Part shown: positions 36,573-52,151 of the stretch, piece by piece | Layout of the letters: every line of letters starts with the position of its first letter | How positions within the stretch are numbered: the first letter of the stretch is position 1 | NCBI GenBank assembly: GCA_023333565.1 | Contig: JAJKFH010001865.1 | Span: 8,060,001-8,124,000, forward strand | Direction of reading: 5' to 3' | Length of the DNA stretch: 64,000 nt | Source: Puffinus mauretanicus | Lineage: Eukaryota > Chordata > Aves > Procellariiformes > Procellariidae | Program-made: the position numbers and the translations under genes | The notes under the pieces: model-generated | Database searches by the model: none | What the model saw: only the letters and a program-made list of their open reading frames with translations | Told to the model about the DNA's origin: nothing

Positions 36573-39500
36573 AACTGGGATCTTTTAACAGTATTTTTCA
36601 GATTAGAGCTAAAATATCTCACAATACTGTGAATGTATTCTGTCAGTATGAAAATTTAACTTCTAGCAACACTTAGAAATATGTCTCAAGGAACAAGACG
36701 ATTTTTCAACAATACGGTTGAAAAAATTTAAAAAACCCAACAGATTAGAAGAGTTAGGAACAGCAAAGGTCTTCAAATACAAAGATATATTCTAACAACC
36801 GTACACACATACTTAATGCCAGTTGTAAACAATCCAAGCAAGAGCTTATGATGTGCATGCAGACTCAGTGTCAGTGAACCCAGAATCACTCAGTACAAAA
36901 CTAAAGACAAGGGAGCAAATTCAGAGTGACCCAGCATGTGACACAGTCACAGAAAAAATAGTATTTTTCAGATAGGCACACGCTTGCCCCGTGTGCGCTC
37001 ACAGTTGACCAAACGAGGGAGACTGCCGTTAGCAAAGCCTGAGCCAAAGGAAATAATCTGTTCAAAGAGACTGGGTATTATAGCTTGGGTTCAAGACTGT
37101 GCTTACCACATTCACATAGCCTGGGGGTAGCTCAGAGCATAGGCTGGGGAAACTCACGTCTCCCTGCACAAAGCTGTGCTAGCACAGACACAGATAAAGT
37201 GTTGTCATAGAAAGAACGGAGCAAAACAAGGGAGCAACGCACAAGTCAGGGTGTGAAAGGAGGAAGGCCAAGAGAAAAAGAATTGATTACCTAGGACTCT
37301 ATCAATAAACCATCATGCACATCCTTTGTTTTTCTACCATGAGCTTCTAAATTTCTCAGTTCAACAGACTGCAACCTTAAGATATTCCTTATTTTTAGGC
37401 ATGCCACGCTATACAGAATTACCTCTATTTTTAAGAACTGCAAGAACAACTACTACAATGAGAATTTTCCCATTAAATTTTAAAGTTTTTCTTGATTATA
37501 AATATTTTAGATTTTAAAATGTTGCATAATACTTCTAGTACTGAAATTCCACAGCCACAAAGACTTAAAGATATATTGTATACCTAGAGGATTCTTTCAA
37601 TCCAAGTTGCTCAGAGAAATTCCATTTATCCTCTTTCATTTAATTAGTGATTCAAATACTAAACTAATTTATTTTACTTCTGGGGAATCTCATGCAAAGG
37701 GTTTCTTACGATATAGAAGTGTATTAAAATATAATAATAACAGGCAGGTTATTTTTTGAGCAAAGCTAAGCCAGTCAAATGCATGTGATTTAAAGGCTTA
37801 ACATGGTGCATAAAGAATAATCCTCAAAATTTTGGGGTTTATTGATTCAAAAGCCATGCATCCTCCAATTTTCACTTCATTAGGCTATTTACATTTCATA
37901 ATTCCTTTCCCTTTTATATTTTAATTAACTGACATCCAAACTTGCCTTGATTTCTTATAGCTCTTTATGAATGGCAGGATTCAGGCTGTGATTTATTTAC
38001 TCTCTCCTGCAAGAGTGAAACATGAAGAACTTGTTCTTCGATTCCACTGATCCAATGTTTCCTTGTGCAAACCAAACCAAACCACACTGGCCTTTAATTT
38101 CAGTCTTTCGTAGCAGCATGAGCATTTTATACTGGGTCACGCTGAGAATCTTCATTCTCAATATGGCAAGCAAGTATAACACTTTTTTGAATGTGCAGGA
38201 TATTTAATGTGGAACATTAAAATAAAGCAATATATAGCAATATGAGTCATGAAAAGTGAAATGTCAGAAAATATCTGGTATGTATGCGTAGTCCAGTGAT
38301 GTTACAAAAATAGCATTCACTTCCACTTCATTTTCACTACCTATTTTTCTCTTTGTTTGTTTTCTCTGCGAATGTATGCTATGACATATACTCACTTCCC
38401 TTCATTTCCAAGCTCCCTAATCAGTTTGAACTACATATTTGTACTTCAGTGAGGCACTCAAGGAGACGGAGTGAACATTTTTCATTTCAGAAACTTCCCC
38501 TGATCTTTTGTTTCAGTATAAAAAGGTCAAAATACAAAATTGCTTAATGAGAGATGGGTAGATTTCTGACACCCCAGAGAATACAAACCAGCAGTTGCTT
38601 CTTTACATTTCACCTCAGGTACAATTTCATATGTGACACATTCTCCTGTGCAATTTATGCGAGGGAGAAAGCCCAGCCTACACAAAGAAAAATTAAAAAA
38701 AAAAATTGCTGAGATTATTTCAATGACTTCCAAAAGTACGATTACTAGTATTTTTAGTGGCAATCCTGCTCAAAGTAAGTGACGTGCTGTTCAGGATACC
38801 TCTGACTATGGTCACCTAGACTAGCAGTCCCAGAGTTATTAGCAGTATTTAGCTAGATGCAAGTGATGGCTGTTTTTTTTAAATAGTATTGCTAACAAGG
38901 CATATACACAGTGCAAGTGAAAAAGGGACTGAAATGGAGCACCCATCCTTTACCAAATCTGATCTCTACAAAAGGAAGGCTTCCAAGCATTGTCTTTCTA
39001 GAAATTGTACATAATGTTTCAAGTCTATTTCCTTTAAAAGTAGAGAATTATGTTTTGCAATTTCTGTTAATAATAGAAATAGAGAGATAATGGAAAGCTA
39101 TAAGGAACCGTTCACATAATTAAAGATTTTAATAAATAATCCCTCAGCTTGCTATGCAGCACTTTCCTACAAAGTCTGAAAGGGAATTATATCCCTTCCA
39201 CTGAGTGGGAAGGTTCAAGAAAGCTACACAGGGTGTTGTTCTCTATTCAACTTCAGAGGTGTTCTGAATTGTTTCTTTAGACCTTTGTTATATATATCTA
39301 TAAATCAATTTATATATCTAATGTATCATATAGGCTTTTTGTTCCTTGGAATTATTTGATAGAAAAATCTTAGTCTTTGAGACTATTACTATTTGTATGG
39401 AGTTATTTTGACATTAGCAGTTTTTCAGTGTAAAGCCTCTTTGCTGATAAATGAGGTTTAGCTGTTTGGATGATGACCTGAGCCCCACTACTCTTGTGCT

Positions 39501-39679
39501 GTGAGAATCTCCACTGCTCAGCACAAAAGCTAAAAGGCTATGGAAGTTCCCATGCAAGCATGAAGTTTTTTTTTTTTTTCTTGAGTAAAGCAAAAATAGC
39601 AAAGCCATATCGCTAAGCAGAACTGTCAATCAACCCACAGTCACCTGGGAGATCCCAAGCCAGGGTCCTGAACAGACCA
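36573..39679. other. Gene-free stretch
   Basis: I found unique AT-rich sequence, short unrecognised frames and no repeat that I can name. Confidence 0.6.
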
Positions 39680-39745
39680 ATTTAGGCTGCACTTGAATCT
39701 ACATCTCCTTTGACAGAGGACAGTGTCCTAGCTGCTACGTTGCTT
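39680..39745 (-). mobile_element. Possible tRNA-SINE relic, minus orientation
   Basis: GCACTTGAATCTACATCTCC, then CAGTGTCCTAGCTGCTACG, resembles an inverted tRNA-derived SINE head (GATTCGAACC, then GTGCTCTTAACCACTATGC). The match is weak and could be chance. Confidence 0.3.
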
Positions 39746-42587
39746 CAGGGATGGACTTTTTCTCTGCCTGGCATTATTACAAATAATTAAACATTATTTA
39801 ATGTCACTCACCTACAGCACAGGACAGCAAGACTCCAACTCCAGATCTAATGAGCAGTTAATTACTAATACAAGATGGCACACTTACAAATGAGAGGATT
39901 TCAAAGAACACGAAGCAGGAATGTGGCATATTCAAGACCAGAATTTGAATCAGTCAGGGTGGGAATTTGCATCCTGGCTTTCCGTATGCGTACTTTTGGG
40001 CGTTTACTTTTGATGAGAAGTCCTAACACTGCCAAAACTGGCAGGAGTATTTGGTTTGACAGAAAGTTTTGGTTTGACAAACCTGCCTGATCTTAGAAGC
40101 AGAAGCAACAATTTTTCTTTTCCCCAACTTCTTCCAAATGTTGGTAGGAATTTGAACTGCGAGAATTAGATACTTTCTGGACTGACTGTCTGACAAAAAG
40201 GAGATACACACTTCAGATTGACACAAACAACTTCCAATGTGCCTAAACAGAAAACAAACTGAACTGGGAAGGATGTCTAATCTCAAATGAATACGAAACA
40301 AGTCCCATGCCCATATCACACAAGCAATAAAGCAGGTCTAGTCTGGAGACCAGAGAAATGGCATCTTTCTGGAGAATGCAGATGATTTGAGAAGTATATA
40401 AGCAAGAAGAGGGGATGCTCCTGATTGGCAGGAACAGCAGCAAGGTCAGCAGTCAACAACCAGATCTCACTAGTATCGACCTGGTATCTAATGGAAAGTA
40501 AAATATAAAGACAAAAGAACACACACATGGTGCCAACATAAGGTTTTATATTTAAGGTTTTGGAAACCACATCGAGCCTCGTACACAGAAAGCCACTGTT
40601 ACGGCTCTTGTGCCAATGGCACAAGACAGGACATTTCTGTGATTTTTTTTATATATGCTTTTCACTGTATTTTGAAAGACCAGATTGAAATTGCACATTC
40701 CCACACAATCAATACAGCCTGGTTCATTTCCTCTCCACTTCGCTACCCATTCTTCATTAAAATTGACACAATGTAGACTTTCAATAATAGTTGAGAAAGA
40801 AAAGAATTCACAACCATCACCTTTGCTCATAAATACCCATCTTATCCTAGAAAACACTACTTGTCCTCCCATCTGATACACGTTAGCCTCCCTGTGCAGG
40901 GACAGGATCTACATTTGAATTGTACAGTGCATATAACCGATTCCTCAAGAACTGATTCCTAATCAAAGCAAAAAAACGTTTACAGCATTCAGTTGATTTT
41001 GTAGGAGAGTCTGCTTCTTTTCATTGCATAATCTCTGTGCACATATTTAAACTCTACGATATGAAATAAATACGTTCTGTCATTTTAAAAATCAATCATA
41101 GGGAAATGGGTAATGTAAAAACATGATAGGCCAGCAGTGCGGTGTAATGGAATAAGCAATACCCAGAGAATGTGCTACTCTGAATTCCCCAGCACTCTGC
41201 TAGCATCAACTCACAAGAGCTTATCTCTCGCCCTGTGTTAATCAAGGCCTCTGACACTGACTCTGCAGAGCGTACTGATAATAACAATAATAATAAAAAA
41301 GGTTCCGTGCTTGGTCCTGTGTTTGCTGTTGTACTTTTGTGACAGGTGTGACACACTCTACTTCCCATGATGGCTGGGGTTAAATAGCCAACCGTAGATG
41401 CAACTTCCAATGTACTGCTAGAACTGTTCAACCGTAAAATAAACACTACTTAGCATATTTTAAATAAATACAAAAGAATTAAAGAGCACATGGTAGAAAC
41501 ATTAATCTCATAATCCTCCTAGCATGTCTGCTGTTTATGTGAACACAGACAGGTGGTTTGGGCTGGGGCTGATGGCTGCCATCAGCTCCAGCCTTGAAAT
41601 AGATGCAGGTCCTAAATTTAAAAAACAATGAATAATCACATTCTGCCTGAAGCTGTTAGATCTGGCCTGGTTGTTCAGGGTAGCCTGCTAACTGATGAAG
41701 GTGAGATGTGCGTAAGCCCAGCCTGGATACGTAACAAATAAAAGATGCAGTTCTTGTGCCCAGAACCCCTTATAAAGAGAATAAGCATCTTCCTGCTTTC
41801 TGTTTGGAAAAGGTGTAAAATACACAACCGACAGCTATATCCAGATTTCAGCCTGTAAGACATTTCACACAGTAGGACTTCATTAATCATTATTTTTTGC
41901 AATCCACCAATGCTGCTGTTTTGCACCTCCTTCTAGAAAGTATACGCAGCTACATGGTGTGACACACCAAACCCACATACAGGTCCCTAAAACTTGACAT
42001 GCAGTAGCTAAAGAAAACTGGTTTTCCTCAAATCAAAATCAGCATGTCACAAAACAAATGTATGTATTGATCTTTATTTTCAATATGATGTTCATGACAC
42101 AGCCTCATTTTATTTCATTCAAAATAATAGCAAACTATGAATGCAACACAGATCAGATTTCTCTTGAGATTTAGAAGTCTTTTGAGGTCTTTCTGATCCA
42201 TTAGCTATTGTCCATCAAAATACTGGACGTGCTGTGCACAAATGCATGCAGGAGGAAAAACTGCAGCTGATTTATGTTTTTATTACTTGACACTAGCAGA
42301 GTGCATCACAGCTCAGAAAATGCAATCTTTAAAATGATTTAGATCTGGGTGATTTTATGTCATTAACATATTATAACCAGAGCTCAGAGGTGATCTTTGA
42401 ACTGGAGGTATTATTTCCAATTAAATGGAAACCGACACCCGTTAGTCTTGAAAATAAATTAACTAATTCCTTCCATAAGTAATCTAATTCCACTTCTATC
42501 TGTAAACTCCATGATATTTGGTTTCTCACAATTGCCAGGAAGATTTCTACAGTAGAACTAGTTGATCTTCCTTAAAAATAAAAAAAT

Positions 42588-42608
42588 CCCCCCCCCTTTT
42601 TTCTTTTC

Positions 42609-42633
<25 letters not shown>
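42588..42633. repeat. C9 followed by a T-rich tract
   Basis: Nine C residues (42588-42596) run into T/C and then about 24 T residues. It is low-complexity sequence with no adjoining retroposon body. Confidence 0.85.
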
Positions 42634-42640
<7 letters not shown>

Positions 42641-45600
42641 TTTAACAAAGCCCCAAATTAGATAGTAGGACACTGCAGAAAGATTGTTACATTTGTTACA
42701 TGTGCTAGCTAATTTTGACAGCTGGTTTCTGCTTGCTACAGCAAATACTGAGCCTCTCAGAAGCAGAGTAGTGAGAATGGGAGCAGAACTGGTCCTACAA
42801 GGAAACTCTTAGTCACTGTCAAGTCCAGGAGAAAATTTAAAATTAAACCCTTAGGATTTTTTATTATTTGTTATTTAAAAAGAAAATTATTTCCTTACTC
42901 TTGCACAACTCCACTTAGAGTATTCATTATCAGGGCTTCACTTAATTTATAAGTTTCCGACTTCATGACTCATCCTTCTAATCCCACTCTGCTTTGCTTT
43001 GTTTCTTTTTTTTTTGTTTGTTTGTTTTTTAATCTAATGGCACAGGAAGAAAACAGGAGTGGAAAGAGGGAAAAGAAACAGAGGACAACTTATACATGGT
43101 TCTCTTTCAAACTGAGTTTTAGGATGTGTGTGGATGAGGAGGGAGCAGAGAGAGCAGTGATAGCAGGGGAAGTGGTGGGAATCAAGGAGCTGTCAGTGTA
43201 ATTGTTCTCTTTTAAGCGATGAATTCCATGATTTTGTCTCTTCTCTACTGAACCTAGCAATGCTTGCTCTTTCCATCAGTAGTGTTCTTTCAAATCCACA
43301 CTGTCTCTCTTTCAACATGATTTTGCTCAAACCTTTCACTGTCTGGAAAATTTGGGTAAAGCTTTGCATTGCATTGCAATTTTTAAAAATCATGCAGCTT
43401 TCTCCATCCCTTGCCAACTCTCCAAAAGCACAGGAAAGAAAGAAAAAATATGAAACTGTATGTTATTTTGCAGAGGTAATGAGCCCCTTTTCAAATACAA
43501 AGAAAAGAAGTATTAAGGCATTAACAGCAACATTTTAAAGCAGTTTTAAAATCTTTCTTTTTTTTTTTTCACTCCTTACTGTTATTTCATCCCCAGAAAG
43601 TTCTATGTGGGGAATAATTATCAATCTTTCCAAGGAACTTTCCAGTGTTAGTGAGGTAAGATTTGAATATGGTTCTCATAAGATATAGATTGCTTTCTAG
43701 TTAACAACATAGCAGAAGACCAAAATATGAACCAAGTCTTAAGGACTCAAAAATATTCTTGTTTATCTTTCTTTTATTTTGATAAAACTAAGTACTGCAG
43801 CATGCATTATAGAATCAAACAGCACATGAGCTCAGCAATGGGTGAATTTGGTCATACAAGTATATTGACGTTCATTGCTTGCATGCAGGAAAAAGCAAAA
43901 TACATACTCCAAGAGAGTCTCTCTTTCCACCTTCCTTAAGATTTATTAAGTGACTCTAAGACTGTTTACTTTTTCCAAAGCCTTCGATGTTTCACTGGAA
44001 TTTTCAAAAATACCTACATGACATGGGAACACTACTCCCATTGATTTTTCCAAGAAAGTGCTTCCAGATTACTTGTACGCTTCTGAAAATCCAACCTCCC
44101 ATGCTTAACCCTCCATTCTGTTCCAGACAAATATATACAAAAGCTTTTGTGCTGCAAAAAAAAAGCACGTGCTGCCTAGGACTAGCAGTGATTAAAGAGA
44201 AGGGGAGGGATGAACCATGCTAGGGGCACCTCCAGAATTGAGAATCTGAGAAGTGCATCTCAGAGGTGAAGGCTGTTCATGACTAAACTGTTTAATTGCA
44301 AAGACCAACAGCACAGTTCCTGCATTCTTTTCTAAAAGGATACTTTGTGACAAGAGATGCCCAAGAAATTCAAATAAGCTTCCCCAAACATCAAACACCT
44401 AAATGAATCATGTCCTAGTCTCTCCTAGCCCGTTTTGGCCAAAGTGATTGACTTTTCCAGAAATACTTGGAACGTTATTTTGGCTGGCAAAACGGGCTGA
44501 AATTTTACTGGAGACAAATCAATAAATACATATGTGAGTGCATCTTTGTTTCTAGTTCAGGATCTGTGATTCTCAGTACTGCTTTGAACCAAATTCTCAT
44601 TTCTGCAACCTGAAAACATCTGGAAAGCCTGGGTATTACTTATCTCCTTTTTCTTAAATGCATCCCGAGGGACTCTGAAATAGTCTGAACCAAATTCACT
44701 GCTTCAAATTTAGCTACTAAACACTGTAACATACAGAAAAGTAAATTTCAAAGAAAGTGAGCTTCATGCACATATACATGTGAGCCCTCACTAACTAACA
44801 CAGAGCTCAGAATATTTCAGAAATGATGAGCTATATCTTTTACCCCATTTAAGATTCAGCTTTACTGTTCTAATAGCAAAATGTGGACTTAAAGAGGTAT
44901 TTCCGGAAGATGGAAGGAAGATGGGAATAGGGGATGTGGGTGATGTGGCAGCACTAGGTCTCCCCAACACAGTTGACCTAGTGAAGTCCATACTGCTCCT
45001 CAGCCTGAAATCACAGGTCATTTCAGCCCCAGTAATAGGGGAAAAAAGAGAAAACTGCAGGCCACCTGCCTCTACATTGCACAAGGTGAGCACGGTTTTG
45101 CTCTCAATATACAGCAGTCTCTCACCCCTCAGCTGAAGCATGGCTATGGACATGTTGCATTAAAGAGTAGATGCCAGCAATTAGCACAAACGACTCCTAT
45201 TAATTAAAGTAATTTTTAAACTATTATCATTATGACTATAACAGAATGAATAAATGGGTATGAAAATGCTTAATAACTTAGATGATGCATCGGAATAAAT
45301 AATTTTCCCATGTCTTTGCCATCCATATTTCAAATGGAAATATTATATATTGGAATGCTCTTTGTTGTATGTGTAGAAGAGAAGCTTAAGTTCTATACAT
45401 GGGTATAAATTCAAATCTATACCTGTTTACTACAATGATGACAAATATAACAGCTGGATTTTCATATGATCTACTGCTACAAATAGGCCTGAAATAGAAA
45501 TGCAACTTCATAGTACCAAAAATAATACTGCAAGCACAATAGCACAATCACTTTAATAACTTGAAGCTGTCTATTTCACTGGTATAGGAAATGTAAAGAT

Positions 45601-48569
45601 AAATCACTAAGATAAAATACAATAGTTTAGTTTACAAGTACGCTGAGATAAGATTTACTTCCCTTTAGATTTGTTTTCTGCAGAAAATATTTATATTATG
45701 AGTTTGTAATTGGTAACGTATAAAAATAGAAAGCAGTTTTTTTCATTTAAAGCAAGAAAGCTTGAGTGAAGACACAATGTCACACTCTTGGGTGTTAAGA
45801 CTTCACCACAGAGATCACAAAGGAATACTTCCTCTAGAAATAGCTTCAGATCTTCAGCAAGACACAATGTATGTTTTCCTGCCCTGTTTACCTCTGACAC
45901 ATCAAGCATCAGCCATTGATGCAAGCGGGATCACAGCCTCAATAGGCCAGTTGCTTTATCTGTAGAGCAAGTCACATAGCTACTCCAGTGGTGGAGAAGA
46001 GGAAAAAGAGCATTAAAAAACCCCAAACAAACCAGGAACCAAACACCAGCTGGAGAATCCTGGAAAGTGACATTATACTTGATAGGTTGGAAATATCATT
46101 GTAGTTCTGCTTCCAAGAAGAAATGAAAGCAGCAATGCTGCAGCAAATTATTGGGACTTGAATAAGTGGAAGGGTAAGAAAAAGATGGCACTGCAAGAGA
46201 GAAAGACTCAGGGAGGTAAAAAAATAGTCTTGGGATTTAGCTCAAAGATGATGCTCATCAGTAACCCCCACAAGGTAGAGAACTGCATCGTCAGTGCCTG
46301 CCTCCTAAGGCTCCAGGATGCCAAGGAGAAGTCTCACTTGGAAAGGTTGGAAAGTAAAAAGCTGAAAAAGCTCAGTTGTGTTGATATTTACATTTGGAAG
46401 CCAAATTTAACTTGCCTGAATTATATCCTGTTTTATTCTATTCTAAGTGGATATTATTACAAGTAAAATATTTTATCAGATTAGTCAGAACAGTGAGCTT
46501 TATGCAAATATTTTCCAAGTGTGTAATCAAACAAGTTTTCAACAGACGCCTGGTTGTCTTAAGTTATGTTTGATACAAAGGTATAAGTTTGATCCAGATT
46601 TTCATAGTTCAAGGCAAAATTATGTAGAACTTCCTTTATAGCAATTTCTAAGCTTTGCAAGTTTTTTTCCTTTACTTTCGGAATCCACTTCCTTGGGCTC
46701 ACCGCAAATTTTAAAAATCTATCCTACAGGTGTTTTTTTTAATTCTTTTTTTTTCCTTTTTTGGCAGAAGTAGTTCAGGCTGTAGATATAATCTTTAAAA
46801 AAGGGAAATAAACCACCCTCATAGTAGATATAGATAACAAAATTTCAGAGCAATGGTAGTGTGTGAAAAGGGGAAAAGACAAAGAGGAAAATTATCCATT
46901 CCTCAAAAATAACAGACTTTAGACACATGGCTCTTCTATTAAAAGTAGCCATTATGTAACTACCAACTTGTATATTGGTCATTTCCAACATACATAATTC
47001 CTGTATTTTTAGCATTTTTTTATCCTCTTGTACTAACTGGGAGCCTTTCCTGAGCCCCTGTCAGACTGCAAACAATGAAAAGGACAGTCTCTGCCCTAAA
47101 GACCTGCCAGTCCAAGTACAAGGCACAAGACAAGGAGAGAAGTCAGGGAGAATATGAAAACAACGAGATACTGGTAGTCAGCATGACAGGCACTCCAGTT
47201 GCCTTACTGTTGTCAAGCTTTTTCTAGAGACAAAGGCTGTATTAAGGAAAGACATAATGGAGAAACAGCGTGGTGGATGTTTGTGTGTGTCAATGTAAGT
47301 GCTTCCCAAGCTAAAAGGAGGAAGCATACTAGCATGCTAACATGCAGGGAATAAAATCCTTACACCATGGGCTGACTGAAACAGGATGCAACAGCGTGAT
47401 ATCAAACAATACATGGGCTGGGAAAGGCATTCAGCATCATTAACAAAAAAAATACACACCTTATTCTGACGTAATAGAGAAAGGGAGGGCCATGAGAGAG
47501 GTTAGCTGAGAGCAGGCAAAATGCTCTAAGTCACAGGTTAAGAAAAATATTTTGGCAGCAGCTCTGAATAGATGTGAATCAGAAAATATAGCATCTGCCA
47601 AGACCAGAAAACAGAATATTGCATTACTGGGATATGAAATGTTATGACTTTTAGATTTGTGCATGGCTAACAAAAGCTGTATGTTAGTGCTGTCACATAA
47701 GAAGAAAATCACGTAAGAAGAAAGCAGGTACCGGGATATAAAAGGTAGTCAAAACTGAGAATGAGATCAAGGTTATAGGCCAAACAACAGAAAAGAGATG
47801 ATACTGCCCACAGCAACTAGGAAGGTTGTAACCTGCACTAACGGAGAGGAGATAGAGAGCTCTGCTTTAGCCCCTTTGAAATGACAACCAATTCCAGGTG
47901 GAAATTAAACATTTCCTGAACACCACACCACTGTTTAAAAGGACACAAAGAAAGAAACAATGCTGCTATCAATGTGTTAATTGTTTCTCACAAAAATATC
48001 TTTCAAAGAAAGAAGCTGTTATGGATGCTACTGATACCTCAACCACTAGCTGGACAATAACTGATAAAGGAGGGCGAGCTTCCTCTTACAGTACTTTTTA
48101 TGGGGACCCGGGTGTGCAAAGCAGTTCCCATCCAACCCTACTTTAACTCAGATACACTTTCTTCATGTTTTTCAAGACACTACAATATCTCCAAAGCTAA
48201 CTCTTTCTAAGCTGAAGAAGGCAGGGTGCAGCATCCTTATCATCCTTTGAAAGATTCAAGAGCACCGACTACTTCTGTACGATATGAAGTTATTCTCAGG
48301 GACCATGATCACAATCTCCAAAAACACTGTCCCACTCCGCTCCTCGCGAAAAGACAGCATTAATTCTGGGAATCCAAGTAAACTTGAGAAGAGAACACCA
48401 GAAATGTAATTTGTCAAACAAACAATCGTAAATACCTCATAAAAAACAGGAGACCTGAGGCAGCTAGATAACAGATTTTAAGAGCTGAATAAATTAAACA
48501 AATGGCATTCCCCACAGACTGTTTTTGTTACACTTTGTAAGTACTTAGGCTTCATTTATACAAAACACT

Positions 48570-48586
48570 AAAAAAAAAAAAAAAAA
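48570..48586. repeat. Poly-A tract (A17)
   Basis: Homopolymer followed by GAGAAGGAGAAAAGGAG purine-rich sequence. No SINE or processed gene precedes it. Confidence 0.85.
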
Positions 48587-51500
48587 GAGAAGGAGAAAAG
48601 GAGACACTTCCTATGATGCCTTTCAGGTCAGTAAAGCAAATGTTAGCTTAACCAAACGCTCTTTTTGGGAAATATGTGGAGATTGCACTGTGTGTAAGAG
48701 GAAGTGAGCAAGTGCCAGTCTAGTCTTGTCTATCTGAAGTTCTGACTTCAGATAATGTCTAATTCCCCTTCATGAGAGTTTAAAAGAAACCTCTGTTCAC
48801 AAGCCATACGAAATCAAATGTTCATGCAGATTCTACCAAAAGTGCTCGTACGTGCCTAGTAAAAAACATTAAGAGCTTGGGAATTAAACATTAATTTTCA
48901 AACCCCAAAAGAACAAATCATCATGCTTTTAAGCCCACACAATTTTGTGCATCTCTAAACACACACCCACACTGTTCTGTACATACAGGAAATTCTCATT
49001 AAATTAAATCTGGGCCCATTTGCAGAGTTTGCAATGGCACCACAAACAAAGTGAAAGGTATTACAGAAAGTTCACAAATAATTTAGGAACAACAGAACAA
49101 TCTGTCTTAAGTGTTGCCAAAATGCAATAACGTTAATTTTGAAACTGGAAGAAATATTTAAAACAATATGTTCTTAACTAACTACGGCACAAGCCACACT
49201 GTGATCCTGAAACTAGATTTGTAGGTGTTTCAGTCTGTATAGAAGTACAACAAGGTATTCTAAAGATTTGAATCTAGGCATTTGTCTTACCATCAGAGGT
49301 AATTATAGATACACTTGCTACAACATCTCTGCATTATCTTCACACACAAAGAGAAAGGATCCTCCTCTTTTTCATCATTGTCGTAAGACATTTTCAAAGG
49401 TGCCTTTTCGCACCGTGGGGCTAAAGCAGTGATTTTCGCAATGTGCTCAGTTCTTTGGAAACAACTTGAAAATCACAAGTGGGTTTTGAAAAAAATTGTT
49501 TCTTTAATAAAATATTTCATCAGAATATGAATAGAAGAAAGGCTCTGCATTTCGAATATTCACTACCCAGGTAGATATTTAAGGTCAATGACAAGCACCA
49601 CATGAGAACTTAGACTGTTTTATTTCTTCCACCTGTTTTTGCTTCCAGTTACTGTTTCCTCATTTTCACTTCATGCATGATCCAGTATTTTTCTATTTCT
49701 TATGTCATACTTATTCCTTCTTAACAAGGACCTTTCATAACAAAGTAATCCAATCCATTTGTTTAGCCAGGTTAACCAAAAATTCTTTGTGGTTACATTT
49801 GACTACTATGTGACTGCCCATCCTCTCTCATGTACTCACTAATGACACAATCTCCACCAACACACCTGACTACTTACAGAAGAAGAAAAATCACATTGTC
49901 TTTATGCCAGACAGCATATGTGATTATTTACAGCTTTTTATTTCAACACAATTACTTTGTTAAGGCCACTGTAATTTCCACTATTAGGCCAGTTATCTGT
50001 ATCTTCCAAGTTTTATTTGCTTTAACATCTGGCAGGATATTATATTGAGAAAAGATATTTAGGAGCCACTCAATGAATGGCAAAGAACTTAGATTCAAGA
50101 TAAACAAATAATAGGACAACTGTAAAGACGACCAATAACTTTCCTAAGTGAAACTCACTTAGTACCGTCAACACTCATAAGTAAATAAGAAAGAAATTAT
50201 GATTATTATCACTGGCATTTAATACTTGTAAAAATAAAAAACTTGTTCCAGGTTGGAAAAAGTGTGACAAATGGATTAATTCTCTATTTTGGAAATGAAG
50301 GCAGACAGTTCCTAGTTCTGATGAAAGCTGTAAGAGTCCCAAATTACCCAAGAATGAAGAAGTGACTCAAGCTCCATACTCCTGAATCTTCCTGGACCAA
50401 GATGTAAGTCTTTGGGACTAAGCAGATATATCTGAAAGAATTAGGAGCCTAAGACATAAATTTCAGAGATTCAAGTAAAGAGCTGATCAAAGACAATAGC
50501 AAGTGGCCTGAGACTAAAATCTTAAACCCAAGGTAAAAGTCTAAAAGGGGTAATTTTTATGGTCCCTCACATCCCTAAACTGAACTGATCTTGGAAATAT
50601 CTTTTTCCAGTGTAGTGGGGAGGGCTGTTTGATTTTTTTTGTCCATAAAATACTGTGACAAGTGTAACGTTCAACTAGACAGCAACAAAACTGTTCTGCA
50701 AGGATGCATACACCAAGGCCATAGTTTGCAGGACAACAAAGGCAAACTAGTGATTTTAGCTCTGCTCTTATGTACCAAATCAGCAGCTCCAAACAGTTAC
50801 AACTACTCATGTTGACTGAAAATAACAGGACTGCACAGGTGTAAATGGAGGGCAATTATACAATGAAAAATATCATTTAAGCACAACATCATCATTAAAG
50901 TTGCAGCACAGTCTGATTTACAGCTCCCAGAGGTACTATGTAGGGCTGGCAGTTTAGAAAACACAGATTGTGACTTGTAAATTGAGAATACTTTATATGA
51001 AAATCACTGAAATACAGAAATGAAATTCTAAAATGTCATGGTTACAGATCCACTTCTCAGTCTTGGACTTTCACCCTCTAAATACTGTCTTGATTGAAGG
51101 AAAGGCTTGCACGGGGGATGCAAGAAGAGAAGAGGAGAACAGAAGGTTCCTAATGCAGAAATGGTGCTTGGACTTTGACCAGACTCAAGAGGCTTAAAGC
51201 TAATTTAACATTTCTTCCTAGTGTCTTCCAAGCATGTGGGAACATCAGAAATGCATGTTCTCCCAGCAGTGCTGGTGAACCAAGTGTGCTTTCCCCATAC
51301 ATCTTCAAAGCCAATACAGGTTATATTAAAACTGGTTTCTTCTCTAACAAGAAAAAACCTGAGAGCAACAGCAGTGGATCATAAAACACTTTAAGATAAC
51401 TTAAGCATCATCAGTATAACAGTTTTTGTCATCTTTAATACCTCTCCAAAGACTGCAGAAGAAGACAAAGCTTCCAGAAAGCAAAATCAAAAACAATACC

Positions 51501-52151
51501 AAGGATAAATTAAATTTCAAACTTATTGCTAGGCATAACCATGAAGCATTAACAATGTACAAAATTTCATTTAAAATTACGAAGAACATGACCAATCTCC
51601 AGTGTTTTTTAAAGAAATTAAGCAATAATTTTATTCTAAGTGAATGTTCCAGAGGGTAAATGACTTCTGCAGTGCAATAAATGGTACAGCAAATTGAGGA
51701 GTATATTTTAAAAGTAGGAGCAATTTTCCTTCCATAACCTTCACTTGAAAGAACATTATTGCTATTTTATTAAATGGACTAAATGAAAAATAAATTAGAG
51801 GCATTTTATGGGGTTTAAATACACTTAATATCACAGTAAGATATGTGGATTTAAATGGCAGCTTTCTAAATTATACTGCATTGGCAGCACAGAATATACA
51901 GAACATTTCAAAGAAATAATCAAGCAACAAAACGGGACATTCACTATTGTTTCCTAGAGGACCCATGAGCAGTATCAAAGATCTATTCTGTCTCTGCTTA
52001 TGCAACTTATTATTCAAAATTTTGCTTCATATAAATCCAAGATTTTGGCAGGTTATTGCTCCCCTGCTAAAAAAATTGCTGTAAAATCTAATAACTTCAG
52101 GACATATAGACTGTACAATGTATGTATGGGGGAAACTGTTAGATAAATCTT

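Larger units (their letters stand above)
39746..52151. other. Gene-free stretch, 12.4 kb
   Basis: I found no gene or named repeat. Simple sequence occurs at 42588-42633 and 48570-48586. The longest frames are 120 codons (44791-45153, minus) and 116 codons (41096-41446, minus). Neither resembles a known protein or shows codon or domain structure I can defend. Confidence 0.6.

Noticed and set aside
44791..45153. 120-codon minus-strand open frame in a GC-richer patch
   Set aside because: No recognisable domain or family, no supporting splice sites I could defend, and its length is within chance expectation.
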